Source: Pochonia chlamydosporia 170
Taxonomy: Eukaryota; Ascomycota; Sordariomycetes; Hypocreales; Clavicipitaceae
NCBI RefSeq assembly: GCF_001653235.2
Contig: NC_035794.1
Coordinates: forward strand, 4,320,549-4,384,548
Length of the DNA: 64,000 nucleotides
Direction of reading: 5' to 3'
Of this stretch, positions 47,992 to 57,091 are shown one piece after another (the first letter of the stretch is position 1; each line of letters begins with the position of its first letter). The notes under the pieces are model-generated. The model was given only the letters and a program-made list of their open reading frames with translations. It searched no databases and had not been told where the DNA came from. Position numbers and translations under genes: made by a program.

Positions 47992-48760
47992 AACACCTCA
48001 AGCAAGTCTGGGGGTCAATTAGCGACTTCTTTTCAGAGCATTTTTAGGCGCTGGCGGACCGTCGCGACAGAGTGAGCACATATAACCACGTAGGCCTTAT
48101 GTCACATTTCCTCAGAACCTTGCTAATGTTTTTGAACTCCAATATAGGCACTGCAGCGCGTTGCAATTCGTAATGGTCAATACATCCGGACAAACACGAT
48201 CGAAATGTGCTGACTCGCGGAACAAAGTCAACGAGACTCTGAGCAAGTCCGAACGCTTGCAGACATATCGAGACAGGATACCACAGATATTAAGCGACTA
48301 GCAAACTTGACAATAATCTATCCCCCGGCTACATTCGTCGCGGTAAGTTGCTGTGGGTAGCTTCTAAACATTACCATGCTGACCTTATCTTTAGACATTG
48401 TTTGGGATGCCGTTCTTCGACATAGACGATAACTTGGCCTTTAAAGCCATTAACCGCATTTAGATTTTCGTCGTTCCGGCACTTTGTCTAACTGCTCTCA
48501 CGATAAGTGTTGCAGTACTCTGGGATCGCCTCCTTGCTCTTACGAATCCTTTTACTTCCCAAGACATCAATAGAGATGAAGAAGAGAAAGCCACTCCCAG
48601 CGGAGCACAAGCTTTGCTAGAGCCAAGCACCAGATCTGCACCGAATCTAGCGGATTTCATTAATGGATTAAGGGACAATGGCGGAAATTATGGCGGCCAG
48701 ACTGATCAGGATGATGAGAACAATGGCAGCGATGAAATCGATGAAAACAATGAAGGATGA
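47992..48760 (+). pseudogene. CorA-like Mg2+ transporter family protein, 3' remnant
   Basis: Reading in frame with two introns gives ALADRRDR, then (after GTGAGC..TAG) VAIRNGQYIRTNTIEM and TIIYPPATFVA. A GTAAGT..TAG intron (about 48341-48395) follows, then TLFGMPFFDIDDNLAFKAINRI, TAG, and IFVVPALCLTALTISVAVLWDRL plus an acidic Asn/Asp/Gly-rich tail. The pair of C-terminal membrane segments and the TLFGM junction are the pattern of fungal CorA-like proteins, often fused to upstream signalling domains. Stops occur at TAG after FSEHF, TGA after EMC and TAG where the family has Trp before IFVVP. The 5' part is unrecognisable. Confidence 0.7.
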
Positions 48761-49345
48761 CTTGAGGACCGTTGCAAGCATGAACGGCCCGAGTACCGTA
48801 ACGGGATCTAGCTTTCGTTTCGGACCTATTTACAAGTTACATCATGTTTTGTATTAATAGAAGGTTATGCTCGAAATATGTAGTGCTTTCCTGCTGTCTC
48901 TTTTGCTCCGTTGTTATACCTTAACCAACATTGATCCTAATAACGCCGCTTTGTCCATCCTTCACTCTAATCAGAGCACATATAATACATTTATGACCGT
49001 GCTGAACACCGATAAAGCATTAGCGAGATCCAACCCTACACAACAACATAAAATAAATTAATAAGATTATAAATTAATAATTACGCAACCTATCGTGAAT
49101 TTAAATAACCCCGGTGTATCTAACACAGTCTAACGCCCCTTGACGTCACTTCGCGCTACATCTAATATAACAGGGACTCTGTGTCTGTATTTGCGTCTGC
49201 AGTGCTTTATAGCTCTAGAGTTTACTGTGTTATGTGCTCACGTCTGCAGATATTTTATACTCTTGACACGGTTTAGCTTATATTAATAGGATACTGGGTA
49301 GAAAAGCTTAGGATGCCTAAGCTAGTAGTGGACTGACATTGAGAC
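48761..49345. other. AT-rich flank of the hAT element, no gene
   Basis: AT-rich with stops in all frames. No gene or RNA recognised. Confidence 0.35.
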
Positions 49346-49353
49346 GCTAGCAC
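49346..49353. repeat. Left target-site duplication of the hAT element (GCTAGCAC)
   Basis: The 8-bp GCTAGCAC here is repeated exactly at 53126-53133, directly outside the opposite terminus. Eight-bp duplications are diagnostic of hAT insertion. Confidence 0.95.
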
Positions 49354-49371
49354 CAGAGACCCAATCAACTA
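49354..49371 (+). repeat. Left terminal inverted repeat of hAT element
   Basis: CAGAGACCCAATCAACTA, matched by its reverse complement at 53108-53125. Confidence 0.93.
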
Positions 49372-49881
49372 AATCAACTACACGGCATCTGTCAATTTAG
49401 AGTAAGTGTAGATTAGTAATGAAACTTTGAATGTAGTGTATCAACGGACACCTCAAATGTAGTTGATTTAAGTGTAGTTGACTTCAGTGGATGGAGGTTT
49501 GTGGCGGCATCATCCAGAGTCGCGGCGTAGTGGGGCAGCGCATGATGGCACTAAGTTAACGCGTCTACACGTCCACGCGCTTGCTCATACCTCTTTCCTC
49601 TTCATCTTGGTTTTCGTGCAATATAGTGGCATTATCTCTTGAGTTGATCTCATCGCGCCCGTGTCAGGGTTGGCCACAGTGACGCTAACCATCCCCTCGC
49701 ATTAAAAAGTGTCAGAGACGACATATTCTAACAAATACCTCCCTCTTAGAAGGAGGTGATGTCCACTTTTGCTGGCTGGTACAACAAGTAGGGCTTCCCG
49801 AGGCTCCTCTGGTGCGAATCTACCTTCGGCTGCTCCCGTCCCCTTCCCTTCATTCACTCTTGTAGCACTCGAATCGCCTCT

Positions 49882-52377
49882 TCAATGGCCAGCTGTTTTC
49901 GCCGCGGCAGCGAGCCACGATAGCTCCCGTCTTCTGAACTCATCATCATTAAGATGGATGCCCTCGAGCTCTTTCTTCTCCTCTATGATCGAGAGAAATA
50001 ACGGATCTAGGTCGTTGATAATGCCTGCCCGAAACCACGACCTCAATACCTGACACATCCCAACTGTTTGCGCCTGAAGATTGCACCGTTGGGGAACAAC
50101 CATCTGCCCTGCTGCCGAGAACATCCTCTCACATTCTGCAGACATTGATTGTATTGTGACAAAGTCGAGGGCCATTCGGGAGAGACGAGGGTATTGCAGG
50201 CGCTTCTCATGCCAATACGCTATCGGATCTCGCACAGTCTTGTCGGTGCTCTCATGGCTCGATTGCCATCGTTCGTATTCGTCGCCAATCGTGTCGTCGT
50301 CCAGTAGAGGCTCTGTCTGTATGGAGTCGATACGGGACTGTTCGCAATGCTCTTCGAAGGCATTGTAGTATTGCTTCTGTCGTTTTGCAACAGGCTCGTC
50401 ATTTGAGGCCACCACAATATGGAAATCTCGATAGGACTCGTCCCACACTTCTTGAACTATCCTTTTTGCAGATCTGATCCAGTCGGGCTTATGTACCCAG
50501 GCCTGCTCGAACCATCCCCATCTGTATGCCGGGTGGAGTGCGAGGGCGGTATAATATATCGGTGTTGTGTCGAGAATAGTGTAATACTTGTCTAATTTCT
50601 CCCAGGCCATATTTATGCCGATCCTGAACTGTTCGGGGTCAGGAAAATCTTTTGCCATCGCCTTATATTTTTCGAGCTTGCCAAGCAGGAATTCAAACCC
50701 ATTGATCACATCCCAAACGTTCCCATATGAACCAGTATAACCCCTCTTGCGTTTCCTGATTAAACCGTCGCCTTCTAGAGTCTTGACTGCATCTTCATAG
50801 TATCCAAGGATCGTCGCGAAGTGTTGAAGTACAGACCAATCGTTGGCCGTAAGTTGGTTCTCGTCTCTAAGGATTCGAGGCCGGACAGCCGACTTTTTCA
50901 ACTGGCCAGTTCTTTTTGATGTATTCTCCTCCTCCCATTGGATTCGGAACTTCGCGACTAGCAGTTCGAAGTACCTTCGAAGTCTCAAGGCGCGGCGGAT
51001 CATATAGAGCTGGGAAAGCCAGCGCGTATCGTTATCTAGCACTACCGAGACGGGGCTTTTTGACCGTATTTTCGGATCGTCCGACATGGATATGTCGTAC
51101 TCTTGAAGTTCTTTCAACAGGTATGTCAGTCTGTCCGATCGATCAACATCCACGACGAAATTATGGAGCTTCCCAACCGGCCCTTTCTGTCGCCAAAGTT
51201 CGTATTCGGCTTCAGACAGCGCTTCTGCACCAGAAAGTTGTTCTTCGAACGCGTCTGTATCCTTCCCGAACAGTAGTGCCTTCGCAGACAGATTGACTAT
51301 ATGGCCGAAGCAGCGGCCTCGCCTTCGAGCGCCATTGAAGCCGAGCTTTTTGCCAATAGCCTCAAGTGCTGTGTCGTTGTTCTCGGCATTGTCAAGGGTA
51401 AAATACCCAATATTCTCCTCGATGCCAAAAGCCTCGATGGTATAAAGGACTTCTGTTGCAATGTTGTTCCCCGAATGTCTGCGGACTTCGGGGACCCCCA
51501 GAGCGACCTTGTGGGGCTTGCTATTCTCGTCCCTGAAGAAGCACACGATACCGTATAACGAGTGTCGATTCCGCGCCCTCCATCCGTCAAAGCTGACGTG
51601 TATTAAGCCGGGGCTCTTTCGCAGGGCTTCAATGACGCGCGCCTTGTGCTTTTTAAATTCGGAGTTGATGAGCGCGCGAACTGTGGTATCAGAGATGTTG
51701 GCGTTCGTGATCTTGACTGCAGGGTTAAGGTATTCGAAGATATCCCGGAGTCTCTCATGTTCAACAACACTAAAGGGCTGATTCGTGTCGACTATCCACT
51801 CGATCAGGAGACGTTGAAAGTGATTTCGATTAAATCCGCGTATCATAGAGTTGGCAATCGCCTGTTCTCGAGGTCTTAAAGGGTCGAGCTTCCATATATC
51901 CACAATCGATCTTGGCCTCTTGCTCCCTGGCTTCTCCTCGGCTTTCTTTTGCAAGCCGGACTTTGTCTTGTTATCTGGTGCAGATATTCCGTGATCCTTG
52001 TATAAGTGATTCAGCGCATTCTGAAGGCCAATAGCAACGAAATTCTTAGGTCTGGGGTCGTTCTTCTGAATACACGGCTTGCAGACCCATCTGCGCTCGT
52101 CGTCATGTTGTATGTCGTATCCATATTCCCAAGCCCATGAGTAGTTGTCTTTGCTTCTTTCTGACCATACCCAACCCGGAAAATGTCCCCAAAGACGCGT
52201 ATCGTACTTATCAGGAGTGGGCAATGTCGTCGGCGGCGGGGAGAACGGCGTCAATGAGCTCTCGGCAGAAGAAGCAGGCGTGGAAGGCACTGGGAGTTCG
52301 AAGTCAATTGGGACATCATCGATAGAAATTGGGGACGATTCTAGGAATTCCGAAGCGCTCATGGTCATAGTAAACAT
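49882..52377 (-). CDS. hAT transposase, intact
   Basis: A DDE-type transposase of about 831 residues cutting and pasting the surrounding element. The frame begins upstream with GTG. The first ATG is at 52377, with further in-frame ATGs at 52368 and 52362 that would serve equally. Domain order: an acidic Ser/Pro-rich N-terminus, and a BED-like zinc-binding region around WVCKPCIQK with a later NALNHLYKDH histidine pair. The catalytic core follows, with HVSFDGWRARNRHSLYG (first Asp) and YFTLDNAENNDTAL (second Asp). The C-terminal hATC dimerisation domain has LDFVTIQSMSAECERMFSAAG. There are no introns, stops or frameshifts. Together with the perfect termini this argues for a functional autonomous copy. 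Confidence 0.95.
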   Translation of the reverse strand: MFTMTMSASEFLESSPISIDDVPIDFELPVPSTPASSAESSLTPFSPPPTTLPTPDKYDTRLWGHFPGWVWSERSKDNYSWAWEYGYDIQHDDERRWVCKPCIQKNDPRPKNFVAIGLQNALNHLYKDHGISAPDNKTKSGLQKKAEEKPGSKRPRSIVDIWKLDPLRPREQAIANSMIRGFNRNHFQRLLIEWIVDTNQPFSVVEHERLRDIFEYLNPAVKITNANISDTTVRALINSEFKKHKARVIEALRKSPGLIHVSFDGWRARNRHSLYGIVCFFRDENSKPHKVALGVPEVRRHSGNNIATEVLYTIEAFGIEENIGYFTLDNAENNDTALEAIGKKLGFNGARRRGRCFGHIVNLSAKALLFGKDTDAFEEQLSGAEALSEAEYELWRQKGPVGKLHNFVVDVDRSDRLTYLLKELQEYDISMSDDPKIRSKSPVSVVLDNDTRWLSQLYMIRRALRLRRYFELLVAKFRIQWEEENTSKRTGQLKKSAVRPRILRDENQLTANDWSVLQHFATILGYYEDAVKTLEGDGLIRKRKRGYTGSYGNVWDVINGFEFLLGKLEKYKAMAKDFPDPEQFRIGINMAWEKLDKYYTILDTTPIYYTALALHPAYRWGWFEQAWVHKPDWIRSAKRIVQEVWDESYRDFHIVVASNDEPVAKRQKQYYNAFEEHCEQSRIDSIQTEPLLDDDTIGDEYERWQSSHESTDKTVRDPIAYWHEKRLQYPRLSRMALDFVTIQSMSAECERMFSAAGQMVVPQRCNLQAQTVGMCQVLRSWFRAGIINDLDPLFLSIIEEKKELEGIHLNDDEFRRRELSWLAAAAKTAGH

Positions 52378-53107
52378 AAAGACATAATGTGAAAGTGTCA
52401 CGGACTAACTCGTTGCCGTGCACCTGGGTTGATGGCAATGCTGATAACGCCACCAAATGAGGGTCTCACAACCAGCCCCTGAGCATTGACTGCCCAGTTA
52501 ACCACCATAGTAGAGAGTCCACCCCTCGAGAACGTCTGCTCTCTCTTTTTTGTTAGCTGAATGAGCCGCGTGTCCCCTTACGGAACTTACTGGGGCCGAC
52601 CGGCGACCCCTTACAGAAAAGAAGCGATGATACTTGTTGTAGATGGCCAGAAATAGGTGTTATGTGATGATCAAGCAGGTGCTAGCTAGCAGGAAGATAT
52701 TTCAATAAACTAGGCATCAGCCATCGTTCCGCTACACGGCATTCAAAACATGGCAATACGGTTCCAAGATGGGTAAAAAGATGCCGAAGTCAATCAACCA
52801 AGGATCAACAGACGCACGACGCAGTAGCGGAGGCTCTACCTTAAGGCACTTTGGTTAGAATACAAATTACGGATGTAGAATAGGGGGAGGAAGCTGACTT
52901 GTCGTCTCGCCCGCAGCCGAACCTACCCTGAAGCTAAGTTCGAGATCAAATGTGCAGCCCTTTAACCATCAACAGTTACACTGAAATCAACTAAATCCAC
53001 GTACACGAGAGGCCCAAATTTAGTTTAATTGATTAGTCAGGATTGTCCTGATTTAGTTGATTTAGTTGAGTGTAATACACTAAGTTGATCAACCAGTGTA
53101 AGTCGTG

Positions 53108-53125
53108 TAGTTGATTGGGTCTCTG
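53108..53125 (-). repeat. Right terminal inverted repeat of hAT element
   Basis: Reverse complement of the left terminus at 49354-49371, directly followed by the target duplication. Confidence 0.93.
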
Positions 53126-53133
53126 GCTAGCAC
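53126..53133. repeat. Right target-site duplication of the hAT element
   Basis: GCTAGCAC, identical to 49346-49353. Confidence 0.95.
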
Positions 53134-54763
53134 AGACTGGTACTGTACCTTGTCTACCAATCCTCTAGTCTGCTTGATAGCATGTTTTGCAACGTTTAGC
53201 CACCTAATATGGTGAATTTTGGGATAATTGTAACTTAGACGCATTTATTTTCCACCGCTAAAATTGCCCCGACTTTGTGTGAATCATGTACGAAGACATT
53301 TTTAGGCAGATGAGTCCCACCAGGTATATAAAGGTATGAGAGCTGTCAGCTAGAATTGAACAGAAATAAGTTCAATCGCAACACAATGGATGCCAGTCGT
53401 CCTTCCCGTTCTTCCTGTTGAATCCAAGCACCGCCGCCCTTTCTCCTGCTAAGGGGAAACTTCCTTCCATGGGATTGCGCAAGGCTTGTCTTGGTGATTT
53501 GCCTTTAACATATCGCGTCCAATCTGCAACACTACACTATGCAGTCTCCACGGCGGCCCGTTAGCAGCATCACACATATGCCATGCCAGACTCATTCCTT
53601 GAAATGTTCATGCCAGGGAAAGGGGGGGGAGGGGGAGTGTGTTCTTAGCACCGCAGATAAAGCCACTAGCCCCTTTGATCTGTCCGGAAGAATGCCCAAC
53701 TGCATCAAACGCATGAGATCCAAATAGAAGATCTGGAGAGCCCAAATTAAGAGATGGTAGAGCGACAGTAATATTGTAAGGACTGATAGGACGCATTACT
53801 TTAATGCCGGTCTACATCTTGCTAGACGCTATTAACCTAGTGCTAGGGATATTTCACACGGGATAGGTATAGTTATATGTAAAGGGACATCGGAAACTAG
53901 AGGGGAGGCTGACACCTAGGAGGGGCCCGCCTAATAAAGTTTAGCGCCCTTTGGAGGAGCAAATTAAAGCAAGATTTGACACCTTATCATAACGCAGAAG
54001 TTCCGTTAACGTGGCACTTTTAACAACGCAGCTAGCATTCACGCATCCTAATGCTACAATATATCTCGTATCTCGCACATAATTAGCTAGTCTGTAAGAG
54101 GTAATAGATGGACAGCTAAGGGTTTTCCTTCTGCAAGTTAACTACCCCGCGTTTACACACGGCATGCTCTCACCCAATCGTGCAGCGTGTGGATGATTCC
54201 CCAGGCGCCTATTTAGGCAGCCGTGGGCCACAAACGTGGCCGTCCTTAGTAACAGTTCGCTTCATGTCCTCTAATCGACCTAATGACCAGGGGAATTGAT
54301 GATTCCGGTCCCCCCGAGCCGACATGTTTTCGAATCCTTCCTTTTAAAGGTTCGCAGCGGAGAGGTTCTGTGGATTCTTGGCATGCCATTATGCAGACTG
54401 TTTAAATAACTCTACAAAGAAGTATAAGAGTGAGACCGTAGCGCTTTGTAACTACCTAGGTAGTCTTTCCCTTTAGCATTCTTAACACTGCGTTAATCCC
54501 GAGGATCGAAGGCAGGCATCCGCTTGCCGCGTTTGTGTTTTGTTCTTGCGCTCGGTCCTCTTAAGTCGGCAACTGCCCGTACCTTAAGCAACCAGCTGCA
54601 TTCGTGAACATTGAAGCAACATCCAGTCTACCTTCCACTGTTCCGCTGAAACGAGTATATTAATCCATGCGGACGAGAGCATCTTCCTAAGGCTGGCTTG
54701 TTATTGGCGCAATTTAAACGAGCTCATCCCGCGGCCGGCAGTCGAAAGGACGAAACTAGTCTG
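53134..54763. other. Intergenic, no gene recognised
   Basis: About 1.6 kb. A G-run lies near 53625-53637. Short plus- and minus-strand frames at 53539-53800 have no motif. The last part must contain the promoter of the phosphotransferase gene, but no element can be named. Confidence 0.35.
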
Positions 54764-55663
54764 ATGGGTCGTCCAAATAGAACGACTCTTGCGTGGGCAG
54801 CGACGGTGCTGGCCAGTGACGTTACCGTGGACCGCGGTCTGCGCGAAGGCGGGTCGCCATGGCTGATCCAGGCAGCCGGGAACTTGAAGTCTGCGGTGTT
54901 GCGTGTAGCGCCGCTGTCGAACGCCGAGCAGGTTAGGACTGAGGTTATCGCGATGCGGCACGCGGCGACCGCTGGGCTGCCGGTGCCGGAAGTCCTCGGC
55001 CATAACGGCGGTGCCGCGACTGGATTCGCGCTCGTGTTAACGTCCTACCTGGCGGGTTCCAGCCAGATTCCGGTAGAACTCGACAACAAACGACTGCGGA
55101 CGCTGGGCGCTACCGCCGCGCGGATTAGCGCCGTGGACGTTCCATGTCCTTCTCTGGTAACCTTGCCAGCGCGGACTGGACCGATTGAAGACGTGGACTG
55201 GGCCGCATTACGGCGAAAGCATGGCGCTTCGCCAATGTTACGAAGAGCGGCAGAGGCTATCGAGCGTGCCAAACCTGTCGACACTAAGGTAGGGTTTGTG
55301 CATGGCGATCTATGGCATGGCAACACCCTATGGGACGGTACAGAGCTAACTGCGATTCTCGACTGGGACGCTGCCGGAACTGGCTCTCCAGGAATTGACT
55401 TGGGGTCGGTCCGCTGCGATGCTGCTCTCTGCTATGGCCCGTCCGCTGCGTCGGCGGTCCTGTCTGGATGGGAAGGCGAAGCTAGCCGTCCCGCGCCGGA
55501 CGTGGCGTACTGGGACGTGGTGGCAGCCCTCGCCAGCCCGCCTAATATGGCTTGGGTTCGGCCCGCGATGGCGGACCAGGGCCGTCCTGACCTAACCGCC
55601 GCGCTGCTTACCGAACGGCGCGAGGAGTTTCTTAACCAGGCTCTAAGGCAGTTGGAGCAGTGA
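54764..55663 (+). CDS. Aminoglycoside phosphotransferase (APH)-family kinase, bacterial-like
   Basis: A single-exon protein of 299 residues from the ATG at 54764. The frame runs further upstream only through a TTG. It has the APH/protein-kinase-like fold. The catalytic loop is FVHGDLWHGNTLW (HGD with Asp as base, Asn as metal ligand) and the metal-binding Asp lies in ILDWDAAGTGSPGIDLG, the usual spacing for the family. The N-lobe segment GGSPWLIQA and the tail DVAYWDVVAALASPP strongly recall uncharacterised actinobacterial phosphotransferases. Base composition is GC-rich compared with the AT-rich flanks, and there is no intron. The substrate is unknown: these proteins phosphorylate diverse small alcohols or amino compounds, and antibiotic resistance is not implied. 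Acquisition from bacteria is inferred from composition and resemblance. Confidence 0.85.
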   Translation: MGRPNRTTLAWAATVLASDVTVDRGLREGGSPWLIQAAGNLKSAVLRVAPLSNAEQVRTEVIAMRHAATAGLPVPEVLGHNGGAATGFALVLTSYLAGSSQIPVELDNKRLRTLGATAARISAVDVPCPSLVTLPARTGPIEDVDWAALRRKHGASPMLRRAAEAIERAKPVDTKVGFVHGDLWHGNTLWDGTELTAILDWDAAGTGSPGIDLGSVRCDAALCYGPSAASAVLSGWEGEASRPAPDVAYWDVVAALASPPNMAWVRPAMADQGRPDLTAALLTERREEFLNQALRQLEQ

Positions 55664-56817
55664 GGCTAGGGCTTGGGCAGTCGTGCTAATTCGCCATCAA
55701 GTACGCACTGTGGGGATAATGTGCCGGCCAACATTAAATCTGAATCCAAACGAAGAAATAAGGCGTGACCGTGTCTAGACCAGGCAGATAAACAGGATAA
55801 TAAGTCTAATCATAGACCTGCTAGTAACTTTTTACTGTTTATTTATTATTTTAAAACTATAGAATGGAAGTATTTAATAATATTCTATATTATACAAGAA
55901 GCTAGCGTCTAAAAGTTTTTAAATATCTGTATAATTGCTAACCCGAATAACCATGAAAGGTTAAATATGGTTTAGATCTCCATAGCACGGAGAGCGTGCG
56001 CGCCCCGCTCCGCTTGCGTGTTGTCCCGTAAATTTGACTTCCCGGATAAAGACTCAGCGAGGCAGGGATCACAGACCATCCTAGTTAAGTCTCGGATGGT
56101 TTCCGATTGTTTATTTTCTCTATAACTTACGGAATGCACTGAACTCAGTAACATGAGAGCGCTGCCCTGGTTGCCGGCTTATCAAACTTTAAATTTTAAA
56201 GGCACTAGGACAACTTCCGGGTACGAGTGGCAATGGCAAAATGGCCGTATATCCACTTATACCAGAAAACTCTACTTGATCTGTCAGGAATCCACAAGAT
56301 GGGATCAGGAATAAGAGAACGGCTCCCACAACTCGTACTATCCGGGCCAATTGGACTGAGCACTCCCATGGTGGATGGTCTAATGGTCTTGGCACAAATA
56401 TGAATCAATATGGGACGGACCCTCCTTAGCGCATGGTGAGCTGAAGATGTTCCGTTTTCTTCGGCGTCATCTACGTTATTTTCCGCAGAGGGGGAACTTT
56501 TGTGATCATGTATGTCCAATGATATTGCTCAACGGCATTCGATATGGACGAGAGTAGTCCCACACAGTGTGCTCCATTGCAGTTCACGAACATTAAGGAC
56601 CTGCCCAGTGAACGAGGACGGCATGATATATGTTGGTCCCCGTTGAACACAAAACAAAGTGTCCAAAAAAGTCATCGATTACTGCCCTCGATGGTCCCTC
56701 AAAGTCGTCATATCACACTTGACGGCTACACCTGAGCCTCATTCCCTTCGCTAGGCTAAGCCTGTCTTCCGTCTTTCGCTCTGAAGAAAAAATCGCTCTC
56801 AACAACTTCCTTTTAAG
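55664..56817. other. AT-rich intergenic region, no gene recognised
   Basis: About 1.15 kb. 55790-55950 is very AT-rich. Minus-strand frames at 56189-56519 show hydrophobic stretches but no family and overlap each other, so they are not annotated. The last 60 bp lead into the secreted-protein gene. Confidence 0.35.
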
Positions 56818-57070
56818 ATGAAAACTATGCGGATGGTTGTTGTCGGCTCTATCGTAGCCGGTGCCTACGCCATTAGTGCTCCACGCTACCCGAACACCAC
56901 CAGCGTGGCTACCGCTAACATCGTATACACCACCGAAGTTGTTACGGCTCTCACAACTTACTGCCCTGCTCCTACGACCCTCACTCACGGGTCTAAGACG
57001 TACACCGTTACCGGGCCTACGACTTTGACCATCACCGACTGCCCTTGCACCATTAGCAAGCCCATCAGAC
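56818..57070 (+). pseudogene. Small secreted cell-wall protein, 3' part lost at a telomere-like junction
   Basis: The ATG at 56818 begins a signal peptide of about 20 residues ending around AYAIS. A mature part follows with [19 protein letters not shown] and [14 protein letters not shown]. Tandem Cys/Thr motifs of this kind are typical of small fungal wall proteins (ccg-6-like) that normally continue into a Ser/Thr-rich region and often a GPI signal. Here the coding sequence meets the telomere-like motif at 57071 after about 84 residues and then reads 25 foreign residues to a stop at 57147. The remaining 5' part is undamaged, so the truncation is probably recent or the fragment is tolerated. 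Confidence 0.7.
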
Positions 57071-57091
57071 CTAGGGTTAGATTAGGGTTAG
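57071..57091 (+). repeat. Telomere-like motif at the first retroelement boundary
   Basis: CTAGGGTTAGATTAGGGTTAG: two TTAGGG-type units around a TTAGAT variant. The G-rich strand points rightwards, the orientation expected if the chromosome end lies to the right. Confidence 0.8.

Larger units (their letters stand above)
49354..53125 (-). mobile_element. Complete hAT-superfamily DNA transposon (~3.77 kb)
   Basis: The element begins CAGAGACCCAATCAACTA and ends with the exact reverse complement, giving 18-bp terminal inverted repeats with the hAT-type CAGNG start. It is flanked by a perfect 8-bp duplication, GCTAGCAC. Inside both ends, copies of TAGTTGATTT and its complement recur (49405-49500 and 52980-53110), as expected of subterminal transposase-binding repeats. 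It carries one uninterrupted transposase gene on the minus strand. No RIP-like decay is visible, so the insertion looks recent and possibly autonomous. Confidence 0.95.

Noticed and set aside
56189..56519. Overlapping minus-strand ORFs left of the secreted-protein gene
   Set aside because: Two different frames overlap, neither with a recognisable motif. Could be a relic but cannot be supported.
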